Shown piece after piece: positions 1 through 8,301 of a stretch of 12,985 nt of DNA. Origin of the DNA: a bacterium (lineage in GTDB: Bacteria > B130-G9). The notes under the pieces are model-generated. The model was not told the DNA's origin and made no database searches. It saw only the letters and a program-made list of their open reading frames with translations. The stretch covers positions 1 through 12,985 of the forward strand of contig JAGHCW010000166.1 in NCBI GenBank assembly GCA_021160245.1. The letters are read 5' to 3'. Each line of letters begins with the position of its first letter. Position 1 is the first letter of the stretch. The translations under genes were made by a program, and so were the position numbers.

Positions 1-207
1 GTGATTGACTTCGTGGACTTTCATTTCGGCAGCGGCTATCACTGGGCGGCGTTCAACGTCGCGGATATGGCGGTGTCGATTGCAACGTTTCTGCTTTTAA
101 TTCGCATCCTAAAAGCCGGATTCTGGTCCCACGACGAGGCGCAGAAATGTGACGCCGACTCAGACCAGGTCCTTGAGCCATCGCCGGAGCAGGAATTTTC
201 CGACTGA
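1..207 (+). CDS. lspA: Lipoprotein signal peptidase (signal peptidase II), C-terminal part
   Basis: This is the 3' end of a gene that begins before the window, so the GTG at base 1 is an internal valine codon. The visible residues contain the last conserved block of LspA: VIDFVDFHF, then W..FNVAD, then a final hydrophobic helix (about residues 24-40). In the family the Asp of the FNxAD block is one of the two catalytic aspartates; the other (in the NxxDR block) would lie upstream. The enzyme cleaves signal peptides from diacylglyceryl-modified prolipoproteins in the inner membrane. The protein ends in an acidic polar tail of about 25 residues. The last 48 bases overlap the 3' end of the oppositely oriented HPP gene. 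Identification is firm for so short a fragment because the motif is distinctive. Confidence 0.85.
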   Translation: MIDFVDFHFGSGYHWAAFNVADMAVSIATFLLLIRILKAGFWSHDEAQKCDADSDQVLEPSPEQEFSD

Positions 208-666
208 GAGCATAATCGCGCCCAGTAGAACGCTCACCATGACTGCAAAGGAAAAATCCGCGAATGCGGTTCCGACTGCGGTCCCGGCTGCTGGGGGATG
301 CTCAGTGTCCGTGATCACCATCATGAAAAGAGAGAGCCCGACAGCGAGACTGCAGGAGACGATCATCTCGATCTTGGGGCTCAGCGCCACGAAGTTAACA
401 AATAAGTCGTGAATAGAAAGCCTGGTGAGTGTCCCGACAATGAAACAGACGATGTGACCACCAACAACAAAACGGGGCCCTGCGCTGACTTTGCTCGGCA
501 TTGCGAAGACTATGAACGCGGAAGAGCCAAGCCCGGCCACGATGACCAATTCTACGATGTGGTCCAAAACCATGAAGACCAAGAATATGTATCCAGTGGC
601 AATGGCGGCTTGAAACAGGTAATTCCGCAACGTCCTTGCTGTGAGCTTGGGATCGATTATGTGCAT
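160..666 (-). CDS. HPP family integral membrane protein
   Basis: The 168-residue protein is mostly hydrophobic, with about four membrane segments (roughly residues 17-35, 38-57, 67-84 and 100-155, the last probably two helices). It carries the signature His-Pro-Pro at residues 123-125 (TEHPPAAGTA), which names the HPP family. Length and topology fit the family. Some plant and cyanobacterial members have been linked to nitrite transport, but most bacterial members have no known substrate and I do not assign one. The ATG at 666 is preceded by an AGAGGA ribosome site about 9 bases upstream. The gene lies 57 bases after the radical SAM gene on the same strand and could be cotranscribed with it. 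Its 3' end overlaps lspA tail to tail. Confidence 0.82.
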   Translation of the reverse strand: MHIIDPKLTARTLRNYLFQAAIATGYIFLVFMVLDHIVELVIVAGLGSSAFIVFAMPSKVSAGPRFVVGGHIVCFIVGTLTRLSIHDLFVNFVALSPKIEMIVSCSLAVGLSLFMMVITDTEHPPAAGTAVGTAFADFSFAVMVSVLLGAIMLSVGKFLLRRWLKDLV

Positions 667-723
667 GAAGCCTATTCCTCTGGGTGTTGTTCTCGGCCTA
701 TTCTGTGGCTCCTAGAAGCGAAC

Positions 724-1653
724 TCATTCTCTTGATCCAATGTAGAACGTCTTGTCCTTATGTTCGAATCTATTGACCTTACCCGCATGCTTCAGCTCCT
801 CAAGCTTCCCAAGTAAGACCGGCCTCTTGCCGCCCACAGCCGATTCAATGTCGTCAATGGTGCATGGCCGGCGCGTGATAAGAGCGAGCAGCCTCTCGGT
901 CATGTTCTCGGTCGAATCGCCCGCAAGGTCCCTTGACGGCCCGCCGATCATGACCGCTCTTGGCCCCAGCGTCGAGCAAATCTGAGCGAGCCTCGGCTCG
1001 GAAACGGGCTCAGCCCAATCTTCCGTTCCGGGCCTCTCGACCGTTCCAACCTGAACGTGCAACGGATCGATGTGCCGAATTGTATCCGCCAGCGCCTCGA
1101 TATGTTCGTCGGCATCGTTCATGCCAGCCACAATCAGGACCTCAAGCCACATTTGACCCCGACTTGCCCTGACAAAGCGGGAGATGGCGTCGGCAACCTC
1201 CGCCGCTAGAATGCCGGAGACCGGCCTGTTGACCGTCTCAAATGGCTCCTGCAGAGAAGCGTCAAGCGAGGGTATGACAAGGTCTGCCAAGAGCAGCTCG
1301 CGGAAGACCTTCTCGTCGGGCATGAGCGAGCCGTTTGTGAGCACCGCGACTGGTATATCAGTTCGGGCCTTTACCTCCTTGATCAGCTCGCCGCACTGGA
1401 CGTTTAGCGTGGGCTCTCCACTGCCTCCTAGGGTGATGTAATCGATTCGACGCCCGCTCGAAAGGACCATTTCGATCTCATCCAGCACCGGCCCGATCGA
1501 TTCGAAATGCTGGCGCCGAGTCGTCTCGTGTACCGTCGTCTTTCCACATTCGCAATAGACGCAATCGAACGTGCATGTCTTGTAAGGAACCATGTCTATG
1601 CCGAGAGAGAATCCGAGCCGCCTCGAGGGAACTGGGCCAAATACGTATCGCAA
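724..1653 (-). CDS. Radical SAM protein with C-terminal winged-helix region (COG0731-like)
   Basis: The protein opens with the family block YVFGPVPSRRLG.SLG.D, followed by the 4Fe-4S ligands C27, C31 and C34 in a CxxxCxxC loop (CTFDCVYC). A GSGEPT motif follows; in radical SAM enzymes it contacts S-adenosylmethionine. The last 60 or so residues look like a winged helix (IDDIESAVGGKRP..LGKLEELKHAGKV). I chose the TTG at 1653 as start (309 residues). It has a GGAGG site 7 bases upstream, and the family normally begins M(K/R)YVFGPVPSRR. A longer reading from a TTG at 1695 adds 14 residues but has no ribosome site. The substrate is unknown: these proteins resemble the TYW1/wyosine group in the core but are a broader, mostly uncharacterised family. 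The downstream HPP gene may share its transcript. Confidence 0.85.
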   Translation of the reverse strand: MRYVFGPVPSRRLGFSLGIDMVPYKTCTFDCVYCECGKTTVHETTRRQHFESIGPVLDEIEMVLSSGRRIDYITLGGSGEPTLNVQCGELIKEVKARTDIPVAVLTNGSLMPDEKVFRELLLADLVIPSLDASLQEPFETVNRPVSGILAAEVADAISRFVRASRGQMWLEVLIVAGMNDADEHIEALADTIRHIDPLHVQVGTVERPGTEDWAEPVSEPRLAQICSTLGPRAVMIGGPSRDLAGDSTENMTERLLALITRRPCTIDDIESAVGGKRPVLLGKLEELKHAGKVNRFEHKDKTFYIGSRE

Positions 1654-1660
1654 ATCTCCG

Positions 1661-1665
1661 CCTCC
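1661..1665 (-). promoter_or_regulatory. Ribosome binding site that fixes the TTG start of the radical SAM gene
   Basis: On the minus strand GGAGG lies 7 bases before the TTG at 1653-1651. The upstream in-frame TTG at 1695 has no purine-rich site in front of it. This spacing is what supports the shorter reading of the protein. Confidence 0.7.
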
Positions 1666-1874
1666 AATATATTCTATGATTTCATTATGGGACAAGAGAA
1701 TATCAGAAAGAAGACGGACATAAAATCATCTTGTAACGATGGGTGTGACCTCAGATTGTAGGTAACTTGGCTGCGCTATTGCGCATCCGACCGAGGAGCG
1801 GTCAGGTTGGAGAGCTTCTTCCTCCGAATCACTGTATTTTAGTGTGGCGATATAGATGACTCTCATCATACCAA

Positions 1875-1998
1875 CACCCGAAGTTATTCGGGTGGCCTGT
1901 GGAGGCAAGGCGCGCCCTCCTCCCTCCCCGGATCTCCCATCTGAAGGGCATATAGGGGAGGTGTCGGCTGCCGCACATCCCCCGAATGAATTCGGGGG
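1875..1998. repeat. Paired palindromes flanking a foldable core (REP- or MITE-like element)
   Basis: The left palindrome at 1875-1894 has arms CACCCGAA and TTCGGGTG around a 4-base loop. The right palindrome at 1979-1998 has arms CCCCCGAA and TTCGGGGG around TGAA. Both share the core CCCGAA..TTCGGG. Between them, 1898-1907 pairs with 1969-1977 (TGTG with CACA, GGCA with TGCC, small internal loop). CCTCCCC at 1923-1929 pairs perfectly with GGGGAGG at 1955-1961. A self-complementary GGCGCGCC lies at 1909-1916. The whole segment can therefore fold as hairpin, nested stem, hairpin. Such paired palindromes are typical of REP/BIME sequences moved by RAYT transposases and of short IS200/IS605-type derivatives. 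No transposase is present here. Neither hairpin is followed by a T run, so intrinsic terminators are unlikely. Its exact boundaries are not known. Confidence 0.55.
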
Positions 1999-2107
1999 TA
2001 GGACCATAAGAACCCTTTGCATCGCCACCGCTTACGCCGGGCGATGAGGCGCCAGGCCGGTGAGCTCCTTGTCGCACTGTCGGAATCGCGGCGAATGAGC
2101 GCATTGC

Positions 2108-3595
<1,488 letters not shown>

Positions 3596-3603
<8 letters not shown>

Positions 3604-3982
3604 CTTCATCTCCTAGAATCTTGTCTATCACTTCCTTGACAAGTTCGGGGGTGAACGGCTTTCTGATGTATGCGCGAACGCCCTTGGCCTTGAGTTCCTC
3701 GACTCTTGTTTGGCTACCTTCTGTCGAGATCATGACCACAGGAACTGTCTTCATCAGCCCGCTCTCGCTCATCTTTTCGACCATCTCAATTCCGGTCATC
3801 TCAGGCATGTTGATATCGGCAAGAACGAGATCGACCCATTTGTCATCCAGAACTGCAAGACCTTCCTTCCCATTGCCCGCTTGGTATAACTCGCCCACAT
3901 CGACGCCCGCCAGACTGAGCGTCTTCTTGATGATCGCGCGCACGATGGCGGAATCATCAACGACAAGGATGTTATATGCCAT
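3596..3982 (-). CDS. Single-domain response regulator (CheY-like)
   Basis: At 128 residues this is a lone receiver domain with all the expected residues: D9/D10, phospho-acceptor D56 in LADINMPEMTG, S86, Y105 and K108. Nothing follows the receiver, so it acts through protein contact. An open frame extends upstream to 4063, but it reads through the HDOD gene in another frame. The ATG at 3982 (MAYNILVVDDS) has an AAGGAA site about 7 bases upstream and is the real start. Only 1 base separates it from the HDOD stop, and its end overlaps cheX. It is diverged from the CheY at 6504-6878 and lacks the T82 seen there. It could be a second CheA target acting as a phosphate sink or an output to the HDOD protein. 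That role is inferred from position only. Confidence 0.92.
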
Positions 3983-3983
3983 C

Positions 3984-4844
3984 TTATCTTCCTTTCTGCT
4001 GGTCAGCGAAGAGATTCCTGACTTCGGCGATTCGCGTTGATGCCATACAGGCTGCCAGCTCAAGCACGTGGATATCGATGTTCAGTCGGGAGATTGCGGC
4101 TTTTGATGGTCTGTATTGCAGACCGTCGCGACCCGTTCCGAGTCCGCTACTGAGGCAGAGGGAGTCGGCTATGTGAATGATGTCTGTCGTCAGTTGATTG
4201 ACCGTAGCATATTCGGGTCTGTGGTGCCATTTAACGGGATCAGTCAGCTCAGTCGGCAGCTTCCATTTCTCTAGAATGATGGCTCCCACCTCCGCATGAT
4301 CAATCCCCAGGCTCTCTCTCTCCTCATCATCAAATGCTCCGCCGACTTCAAGTAACCTAGCCTCGATCTGGGTAATCTTCTCCGCCACAAATGAGCCCAG
4401 CACAGCCTTTCCGATGTCATGGAGTATTGCGGCTGTGAACGTTACATCAGGGGCCTGAATCTTGAGAGCCTTCGCGATTTCCTCAGCCGTTATGGCAACC
4501 GCAATGGAGTGGTCCCATAGATCGCCTCGGCCCAAACCATACCCATCAACGGGAGCGTGCATTGTGCTGTGTGCAAATGCCACTGTTACTATCTCTAGTA
4601 TCTTGGCCGTTCCGAGTCGCACGAATGCCTCTCTCACTGACCGAATGTTGCCGGTTCCACCATACGCGGCAGAATTGGCGGAGCGCAACAGCTCGGCCGT
4701 AAGACCGGGCTGGTATTGGATTTGCTCGGTTATCTTGTTTGTATCGGCATCTGGATTTCTCAGTAAACCCATAAGCTGAGCAGCGGAGGTCGAAGACGCC
4801 TGGAACTTATCTATTGCCTTGAGTATCTCTTCCCTGCGTGTCAT
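3984..4844 (-). CDS. HDOD domain protein in the chemotaxis unit
   Basis: This is a 286-residue single-domain HDOD protein (HD-related output domain). The first 110 residues hold the HDOD helical core (QLMGLL, ELLRSANSAAYGG, VREAFVRLGTAKI). The second half keeps the metal-site motif H142-D143 in AAILHDIGK and further histidines (IDHAEVGAIILEKW, WHHRPEY). Many HDOD proteins have lost the HD pair, so enzymatic activity is not excluded. I see no membrane segment or attached signalling domain. The chosen ATG at 4844 overlaps the cheD stop by 4 bases (ATGA). A GTG three codons upstream (4853) has a purine-rich stretch before it and cannot be ruled out. HDOD proteins sit in several chemotaxis and surface-motility loci, but a common function is not established; its role here is inferred from the operon. 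Confidence 0.88.
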   Translation of the reverse strand: MTRREEILKAIDKFQASSTSAAQLMGLLRNPDADTNKITEQIQYQPGLTAELLRSANSAAYGGTGNIRSVREAFVRLGTAKILEIVTVAFAHSTMHAPVDGYGLGRGDLWDHSIAVAITAEEIAKALKIQAPDVTFTAAILHDIGKAVLGSFVAEKITQIEARLLEVGGAFDDEERESLGIDHAEVGAIILEKWKLPTELTDPVKWHHRPEYATVNQLTTDIIHIADSLCLSSGLGTGRDGLQYRPSKAAISRLNIDIHVLELAACMASTRIAEVRNLFADQQKGR

Positions 4845-5317
4845 AACTCCCACTCTTTGCCTTTCGACTTTATCGCCACTCGGCCTGTGGCAATTTCAAG
4901 GGTTAGTGTCCGGGAAATCTGTCCGCCCACATCCTCTGCTTTGATGAGTATGTTGTTCTTCCAGAGCAACTTCCGAAGAACTGCATAATTGCGCTCGCCT
5001 ATCCTAAATAGCTTCTTGTCGTCCATCAACTGGGAGCCACCGGCCACTTTTACAACCAAGTCCTTCATTTGAGCGCCCATCTTGAGCACCTCATTGAGAA
5101 GAACGGGAATACCAGAATCAATAAACATGCACGGCTTTTTCTCCGCCTTCGCTTTATCAATCTTGGAGAGTGGAAGCATGCAATGAGCCATTCCACCTAC
5201 TAGCGCAACAGGGTCATAGACAACTACTCCGATGCACGACCCGAGCGAATAGGTGATCAGGACATCGGCCGGGTTCTTCGAAGCGATCATCTCCGATATG
5301 CCAACAGTGTGCCTCAT
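4841..5317 (-). CDS. cheD: Chemoreceptor glutamine deamidase CheD
   Basis: The protein is 158 residues from the chosen start, a usual CheD length. The catalytic triad known from Thermotoga CheD is present as T22, C28 and H45 (TYSLGSC and GGMAHCMLP). CheD deamidates specific receptor glutamines; in Bacillus-like systems it also binds CheC and links adaptation to CheY-P. The ATG at 5317 is preceded by GGGAG at 5 bases. An ATG at 5359 would add 14 residues with no good ribosome site and no resemblance to the family's N-terminus. It is the first gene of the leftward unit and overlaps the HDOD gene by 4 bases. A sigma-28-like promoter lies about 130 bases upstream. Only CheX-type, not CheC-type, phosphatases are visible here, so whether CheD has a phosphatase partner is open. 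Confidence 0.94.
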   Translation of the reverse strand: MRHTVGISEMIASKNPADVLITYSLGSCIGVVVYDPVALVGGMAHCMLPLSKIDKAKAEKKPCMFIDSGIPVLLNEVLKMGAQMKDLVVKVAGGSQLMDDKKLFRIGERNYAVLRKLLWKNNILIKAEDVGGQISRTLTLEIATGRVAIKSKGKEWEL

Positions 5318-5447
5318 TCTTTCTCCCAAAGTAGGGGTGTGATTCGAACAACCATCCATGTACCTGAATAGTCTGAATCAACGACGATTTCAAGCACTAA
5401 ATTAACATCTATTGCCCGTATTTACGCAGGCTCAAATCCCACAAGGC

Positions 5448-5475
5448 CTATCGGTTGAGTCCGCCAAAAACATTA
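5448..5475 (-). promoter_or_regulatory. Possible sigma-28 (FliA-type) promoter for the cheD-cheB unit
   Basis: Read on the minus strand, TAATGTTT (5475-5468) is followed after 12 bases by ACCGATAG (5455-5448). The FliA consensus is TAAAGTTT, 11 bases, GCCGATAA. The -35 element matches 7 of 8 and the -10 element 6 of 8. The spacer is one base longer than ideal, so this call is weaker than its plus-strand partner. Confidence 0.45.
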
Positions 5476-5556
5476 GCCCAGTTTCGTCATTTTGAGCAAC
5501 TTGCCGACGGCCTGCGCCAGACTTCTCATTGAGACATTTGCCAGCATCATATCCGC

Positions 5557-5583
5557 TAAAGTACTAGCCCGAAAATCCGATAC
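5557..5583 (+). promoter_or_regulatory. Sigma-28 (FliA-type) promoter for the rightward che unit
   Basis: TAAAGTAC at 5557-5564 is followed after exactly 11 bases by TCCGATAC at 5576-5583. Against the FliA consensus TAAAGTTT-N11-GCCGATAA this matches 6 of 8 in each element with ideal spacing. Initiation about 7-10 bases later would give a leader of roughly 35 bases to the ATG at 5626. This places the cheA unit under flagellar late-gene control, if the organism uses this sigma factor. Confidence 0.6.
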
Positions 5584-5625
5584 TTAAAGCGAAATGGGCA
5601 ACAATCCAGCAGCAAACCAGAATCA

Positions 5626-6489
5626 ATGAGGACTAAGACATTGCCTAATATCTTTCTACACAGTTTTCGCCCAGCTCTTGCCCGGATGACAGCTAACGTC
5701 CTTAAGAGTGAGGGCTTTGATGTGGTGGCTGCTGAGGATGGTGAAGCAGCAAACGGGGTGCCGGAGGGCGTGGATGCTATTCTAGTAGAGCTCAGAGCTG
5801 ACAACGGCTTCGCTGACAAGATATCTGGATTGCGAGCAGCATCAAGGTTCAAGAACATCCCAGTCCTTGGCGTTGTAGAGAGCTCAGCTAAAGACCTAGT
5901 TGCTGTGGCAGACACGGCGGGCGCCAGCGACCACTTCTTCCTTCCACTCGACCCTAAGAATCTCTCAGCTAAGATCGGCGATCTGCTCCGACCTGTCGGC
6001 AAGAATGGCAATGTCAATGTGGACATCATGAAGCCCTTCATTGCGTCAACAATCGACATCTTCTCAACGATGGCTCAGATCAAAGTGGAGCAGAAGGAGT
6101 TATTTCTCAAGAAGGACTACAAGATGTTTGGCGACCTCTCCGGCGTGATCGGTCTTTCTGGGGAGGCAGTCGGCTCTGCCGTGATAAGTTTTTCCGAGGA
6201 ATTGGCCCGCAAGTTCGTCGCCAAAATGCTTCAAGATGAGCCGGATAATCTCTCGATGGACGATGTGCGAGACGGCGTAGGGGAATTCATAAATATGATA
6301 GCAGGTGGCGCAAAGGCGGCTCTTACCGATACCCCATATCACTTCCGCATCTCGATACCGACCGTTGTTCAGGGCCACGGCCATGAAATTAGTCACAGAA
6401 GGGACACTCCTTGCATAGCGGTTGTGTTCAGCGCGAATGGAGATGAGTTCGCCGTTCAACTTTCATTAGCACCAAAGAAAACGAGTTAA
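5626..6489 (+). CDS. Degenerate receiver domain fused to a CheX-type phosphatase domain
   Basis: The 287-residue protein has two parts. Residues 1-120 follow a receiver fold (NIFLHSF, then GFDVVAAEDGEAA, then IPVLGVVES, then DHFFLPLDP), but the acidic pair is H12/S13, the phospho-acceptor position is E55 and the conserved Lys is replaced by Leu. It therefore should not be phosphorylated. Residues 132-285 form a CheX domain with the active helix D216-x3-E220-x2-N223 (DGVGEFIN), so phosphatase activity is expected. The ATG at 5626 has no clear ribosome site. A TTG at 5641 has GAGGA 8 bases before it and could be the true start, shortening the protein by 5 residues. As the first gene of the rightward unit, next to cheY, it probably dephosphorylates CheY-P, with the pseudo-receiver acting as a docking or regulatory module. 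That last point is inference. Confidence 0.82.
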   Translation: MRTKTLPNIFLHSFRPALARMTANVLKSEGFDVVAAEDGEAANGVPEGVDAILVELRADNGFADKISGLRAASRFKNIPVLGVVESSAKDLVAVADTAGASDHFFLPLDPKNLSAKIGDLLRPVGKNGNVNVDIMKPFIASTIDIFSTMAQIKVEQKELFLKKDYKMFGDLSGVIGLSGEAVGSAVISFSEELARKFVAKMLQDEPDNLSMDDVRDGVGEFINMIAGGAKAALTDTPYHFRISIPTVVQGHGHEISHRRDTPCIAVVFSANGDEFAVQLSLAPKKTS

Positions 6490-6503
6490 GAAGGATTACT
6501 GCC

Positions 6504-6878
6504 ATGAAGATACTTGTCGTGGATGATTCGAAGACCATGCGTCGCATCATCGTTCGGAGCCTCGCCGGCCTCGGCGAAGAGGATGTTATAGAGGCTGTTG
6601 ACGGAGCTGATGCGCTGACCAAGGCGAGTCAGGACGCATTCGAGCTAATCCTTACAGACTGGAACATGCCGAATCTCGATGGTCTTGGCCTCGTTGTGAA
6701 GCTGCGCAGTGAAGACAAACACAAGAAAACCCCAATCATAATGATAACGACCGAGGCGGAAAAAGGCAGCGTCGTTGAGGCCGTAAAGGCGGGTGTAAAC
6801 AACTACATCGTGAAGCCCTTCACCCCAGCAACGCTCAAGGCCAAGATACAAGATACTGTGGGCGGCTTCGGGAATTAG
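6504..6878 (+). CDS. cheY: Chemotaxis response regulator CheY
   Basis: This 124-residue lone receiver has D7/D8, phospho-acceptor D52 in LTDWNMPNLDG, T82, Y101 and K104, the complete set used by flagellar-motor CheY. The WNMPN block is typical of true CheY. An AAGGA site precedes the ATG by about 8 bases. It lies 14 bases after the receiver-CheX gene and 13 bases before the DUF342 gene. CheA-P should phosphorylate it, after which it would bind the flagellar switch. Of the two single-domain regulators in the window, this one is the better candidate for motor CheY because of its closer match and its place beside cheA. Confidence 0.95.
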   Translation: MKILVVDDSKTMRRIIVRSLAGLGEEDVIEAVDGADALTKASQDAFELILTDWNMPNLDGLGLVVKLRSEDKHKKTPIIMITTEAEKGSVVEAVKAGVNNYIVKPFTPATLKAKIQDTVGGFGN

Positions 6879-6891
6879 AAGCAAGGAGAAT

Positions 6892-8301
6892 ATGGCCATG
6901 GATCAAGACGTAGTTACTGAGAGAAAATATGATATTTCGGTTTCCAACGATAAGATGCAGGCCGTGCTCGAGGCGTATGCCCCGATCATAGTAAATGAAG
7001 ATGAAATCCTCAAGGACCTTCGTGAGAATGAGCACCTGGCTTCCTTACGTGTTGCGGCTGTTCAGGAGTTTGTCACAAGTTGTGCCGGTAGTGAGGGCCA
7101 AGTTCGAGTCATCGTTGCAGAGGGGGAACCTCCGGTACATGGCCGAGATGGTCAATTCGAGTTCTCCAAGGAGCTGCAGGACGAGGAAGAGCGTGGTGAG
7201 AACGAAAGAGTGGATTGGTACGAGCAGAGCAAGCTGAAGTCAGTGGCCCGAGACCAATTAATAGCCATTCTGATTCCCCCGACCGAGGCCAAAGATGGCA
7301 TCGATGTGATTGGCGAGGTCTCCCATGGGAAAGAGGGCAAGCCGGCGAGTATCCAGGTAGGTCAGAACATTGCTTTTTCTGAGGAAAGCGGCCGATTGGT
7401 GGCGGAAACAGATGGCATACTAAAATACAACGGCAGATCAATATCCGTTGAGCCCGTGTACAAAGTTAACGGCAACGTGGATTTTGAGACGGGCAATATC
7501 GACATCAAGGGCAAGGTTGTCATCCAAGGCAACGTTCTGGACCAATTCAAGGTTAAGGCCTCTGAGGGCATTGAGATAAAAGGGCTCGTGGAGGGCGCGT
7601 CGCTCAAATCGCCCGGCGACATCTCGATCAAAGGGGGAGTGGCAGGAAAGGGCAAGTGTGTCATAGCCGCAGGAGGGAATTTGGATGTCAACTACATCGA
7701 CCAAGCTAAAGTCAAGTGTGCCAAGGACATATCAGTCAACGTCGAGGTACTGAATAGCAACATTGAGTCGCGTGGCACAATCTTCGTCAAGCAGGGGGGG
7801 ATTGTCGGTGGACGAGTTGTAGCCGGAGTGAGCATTGAGACCAAGACGCTCGGTTCTGAGGCGGGAATTGCCACGGAGATAGTTGTCGGTCACGACCCAG
7901 CATTGGCATCCAAATTGAATATCCAGCGGATGAAAGAACGTGGACTCGTCGAGCTAATCAAGAACCTTGAGCGGAAGATCTCGGTACTAGACAGGATAAA
8001 GGATCGATTGCCTCCGGATAAGAGAGAGATTCTGACAGAGCTCTTCTATGAGCAAGCGGAGAAGCAGGAGGAGCTTGAGGCCATTCGCGACGACATCCGC
8101 CTGCTTCTGGCCGAAGACAAGGACCTGCTTAAGAACGCCTCCCTCTTCGTCCAAGGCCGAATCAATCAGGGCGTGGTCATTGAAATAGGCGGCGTTAAGA
8201 GGGACGTCATGGAAGCTCTGGATGGCCCATTACACGTGAAATTCGACGTTGCTAAAAAGAGAATTATGATTGTCAGTTCCAGAGAGACTACGAAAAGTTA
8301 G
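6892..8301 (+). CDS. DUF342 / FapA family protein
   Basis: The 469-residue protein fits the FapA (DUF342) family. It has an N-terminal alpha/beta part (about 1-185), a long run of short beta-strand repeats rich in G-x-I/V-x-I-K-G (about 190-325: GNVDFETGNIDIKGKVVIQG and similar), a charged coiled coil (about 345-410) and a short beta tail. The repeats suggest a right-handed beta-helix like that of bactofilins or MinC. There is no signal peptide or membrane segment, so it is cytoplasmic. FapA in Vibrio has been connected with polar flagellum assembly; elsewhere the family is uncharacterised but often near motility genes. AAGGAG lies 3 bases before the ATG at 6892 and 9 bases before the ATG at 6898, and either may be used. 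It lies between cheY and cheA, which suggests a role in placing the chemotaxis or flagellar apparatus. Confidence 0.85.
   Translation: MAMDQDVVTERKYDISVSNDKMQAVLEAYAPIIVNEDEILKDLRENEHLASLRVAAVQEFVTSCAGSEGQVRVIVAEGEPPVHGRDGQFEFSKELQDEEERGENERVDWYEQSKLKSVARDQLIAILIPPTEAKDGIDVIGEVSHGKEGKPASIQVGQNIAFSEESGRLVAETDGILKYNGRSISVEPVYKVNGNVDFETGNIDIKGKVVIQGNVLDQFKVKASEGIEIKGLVEGASLKSPGDISIKGGVAGKGKCVIAAGGNLDVNYIDQAKVKCAKDISVNVEVLNSNIESRGTIFVKQGGIVGGRVVAGVSIETKTLGSEAGIATEIVVGHDPALASKLNIQRMKERGLVELIKNLERKISVLDRIKDRLPPDKREILTELFYEQAEKQEELEAIRDDIRLLLAEDKDLLKNASLFVQGRINQGVVIEIGGVKRDVMEALDGPLHVKFDVAKKRIMIVSSRETTKS

Larger units (their letters stand above)
1654..2107. other. Intergenic region between cheB and the radical SAM gene, no credible gene
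   Basis: About 450 bases without a convincing coding sequence. Open frames exist on both strands (minus strand 1829-2104 and 1726-2028, plus strand 1856-2047), but they run through palindromes, overlap each other and resemble no protein family I know. The segment 1875-1998 holds a structured repeat, described separately. A small hairpin with GACCG and CGGTC arms lies at 1789-1803. The 5' leader of the radical SAM gene is in the left part. I see no clear promoter hexamer pair and no hairpin followed by a T run on the minus strand, so how transcription of the cheB unit ends is not evident. Confidence 0.6.
5318..5625. other. Divergent intergenic control region of the two che units
   Basis: About 300 bases between the starts of cheD (-) and the receiver-CheX gene (+). 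I find no gene here. Two sigma-28-like promoter sequences, one for each direction, are annotated separately. The leftward leader would be about 125 bases and the rightward leader roughly 35 bases. I do not see a clear riboswitch, repeat or terminator in it. Confidence 0.6.

Noticed and set aside
1875-1998. Hairpins as intrinsic terminators of the cheB unit
   Set aside because: Neither is followed by a T run on either strand; the shared core sequence fits a repeat better.
1726-2104. Open frames of 60-100 codons in the cheB-radical SAM spacer on both strands
   Set aside because: They run through palindromes, overlap each other, lack ribosome sites and show no recognisable protein features.
3983-4063. 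N-terminal extension of the response regulator from an ATG at 4063
   Set aside because: The extra 27 residues are the HDOD gene read in another frame; the ATG at 3982 has its own ribosome site and the normal receiver start.
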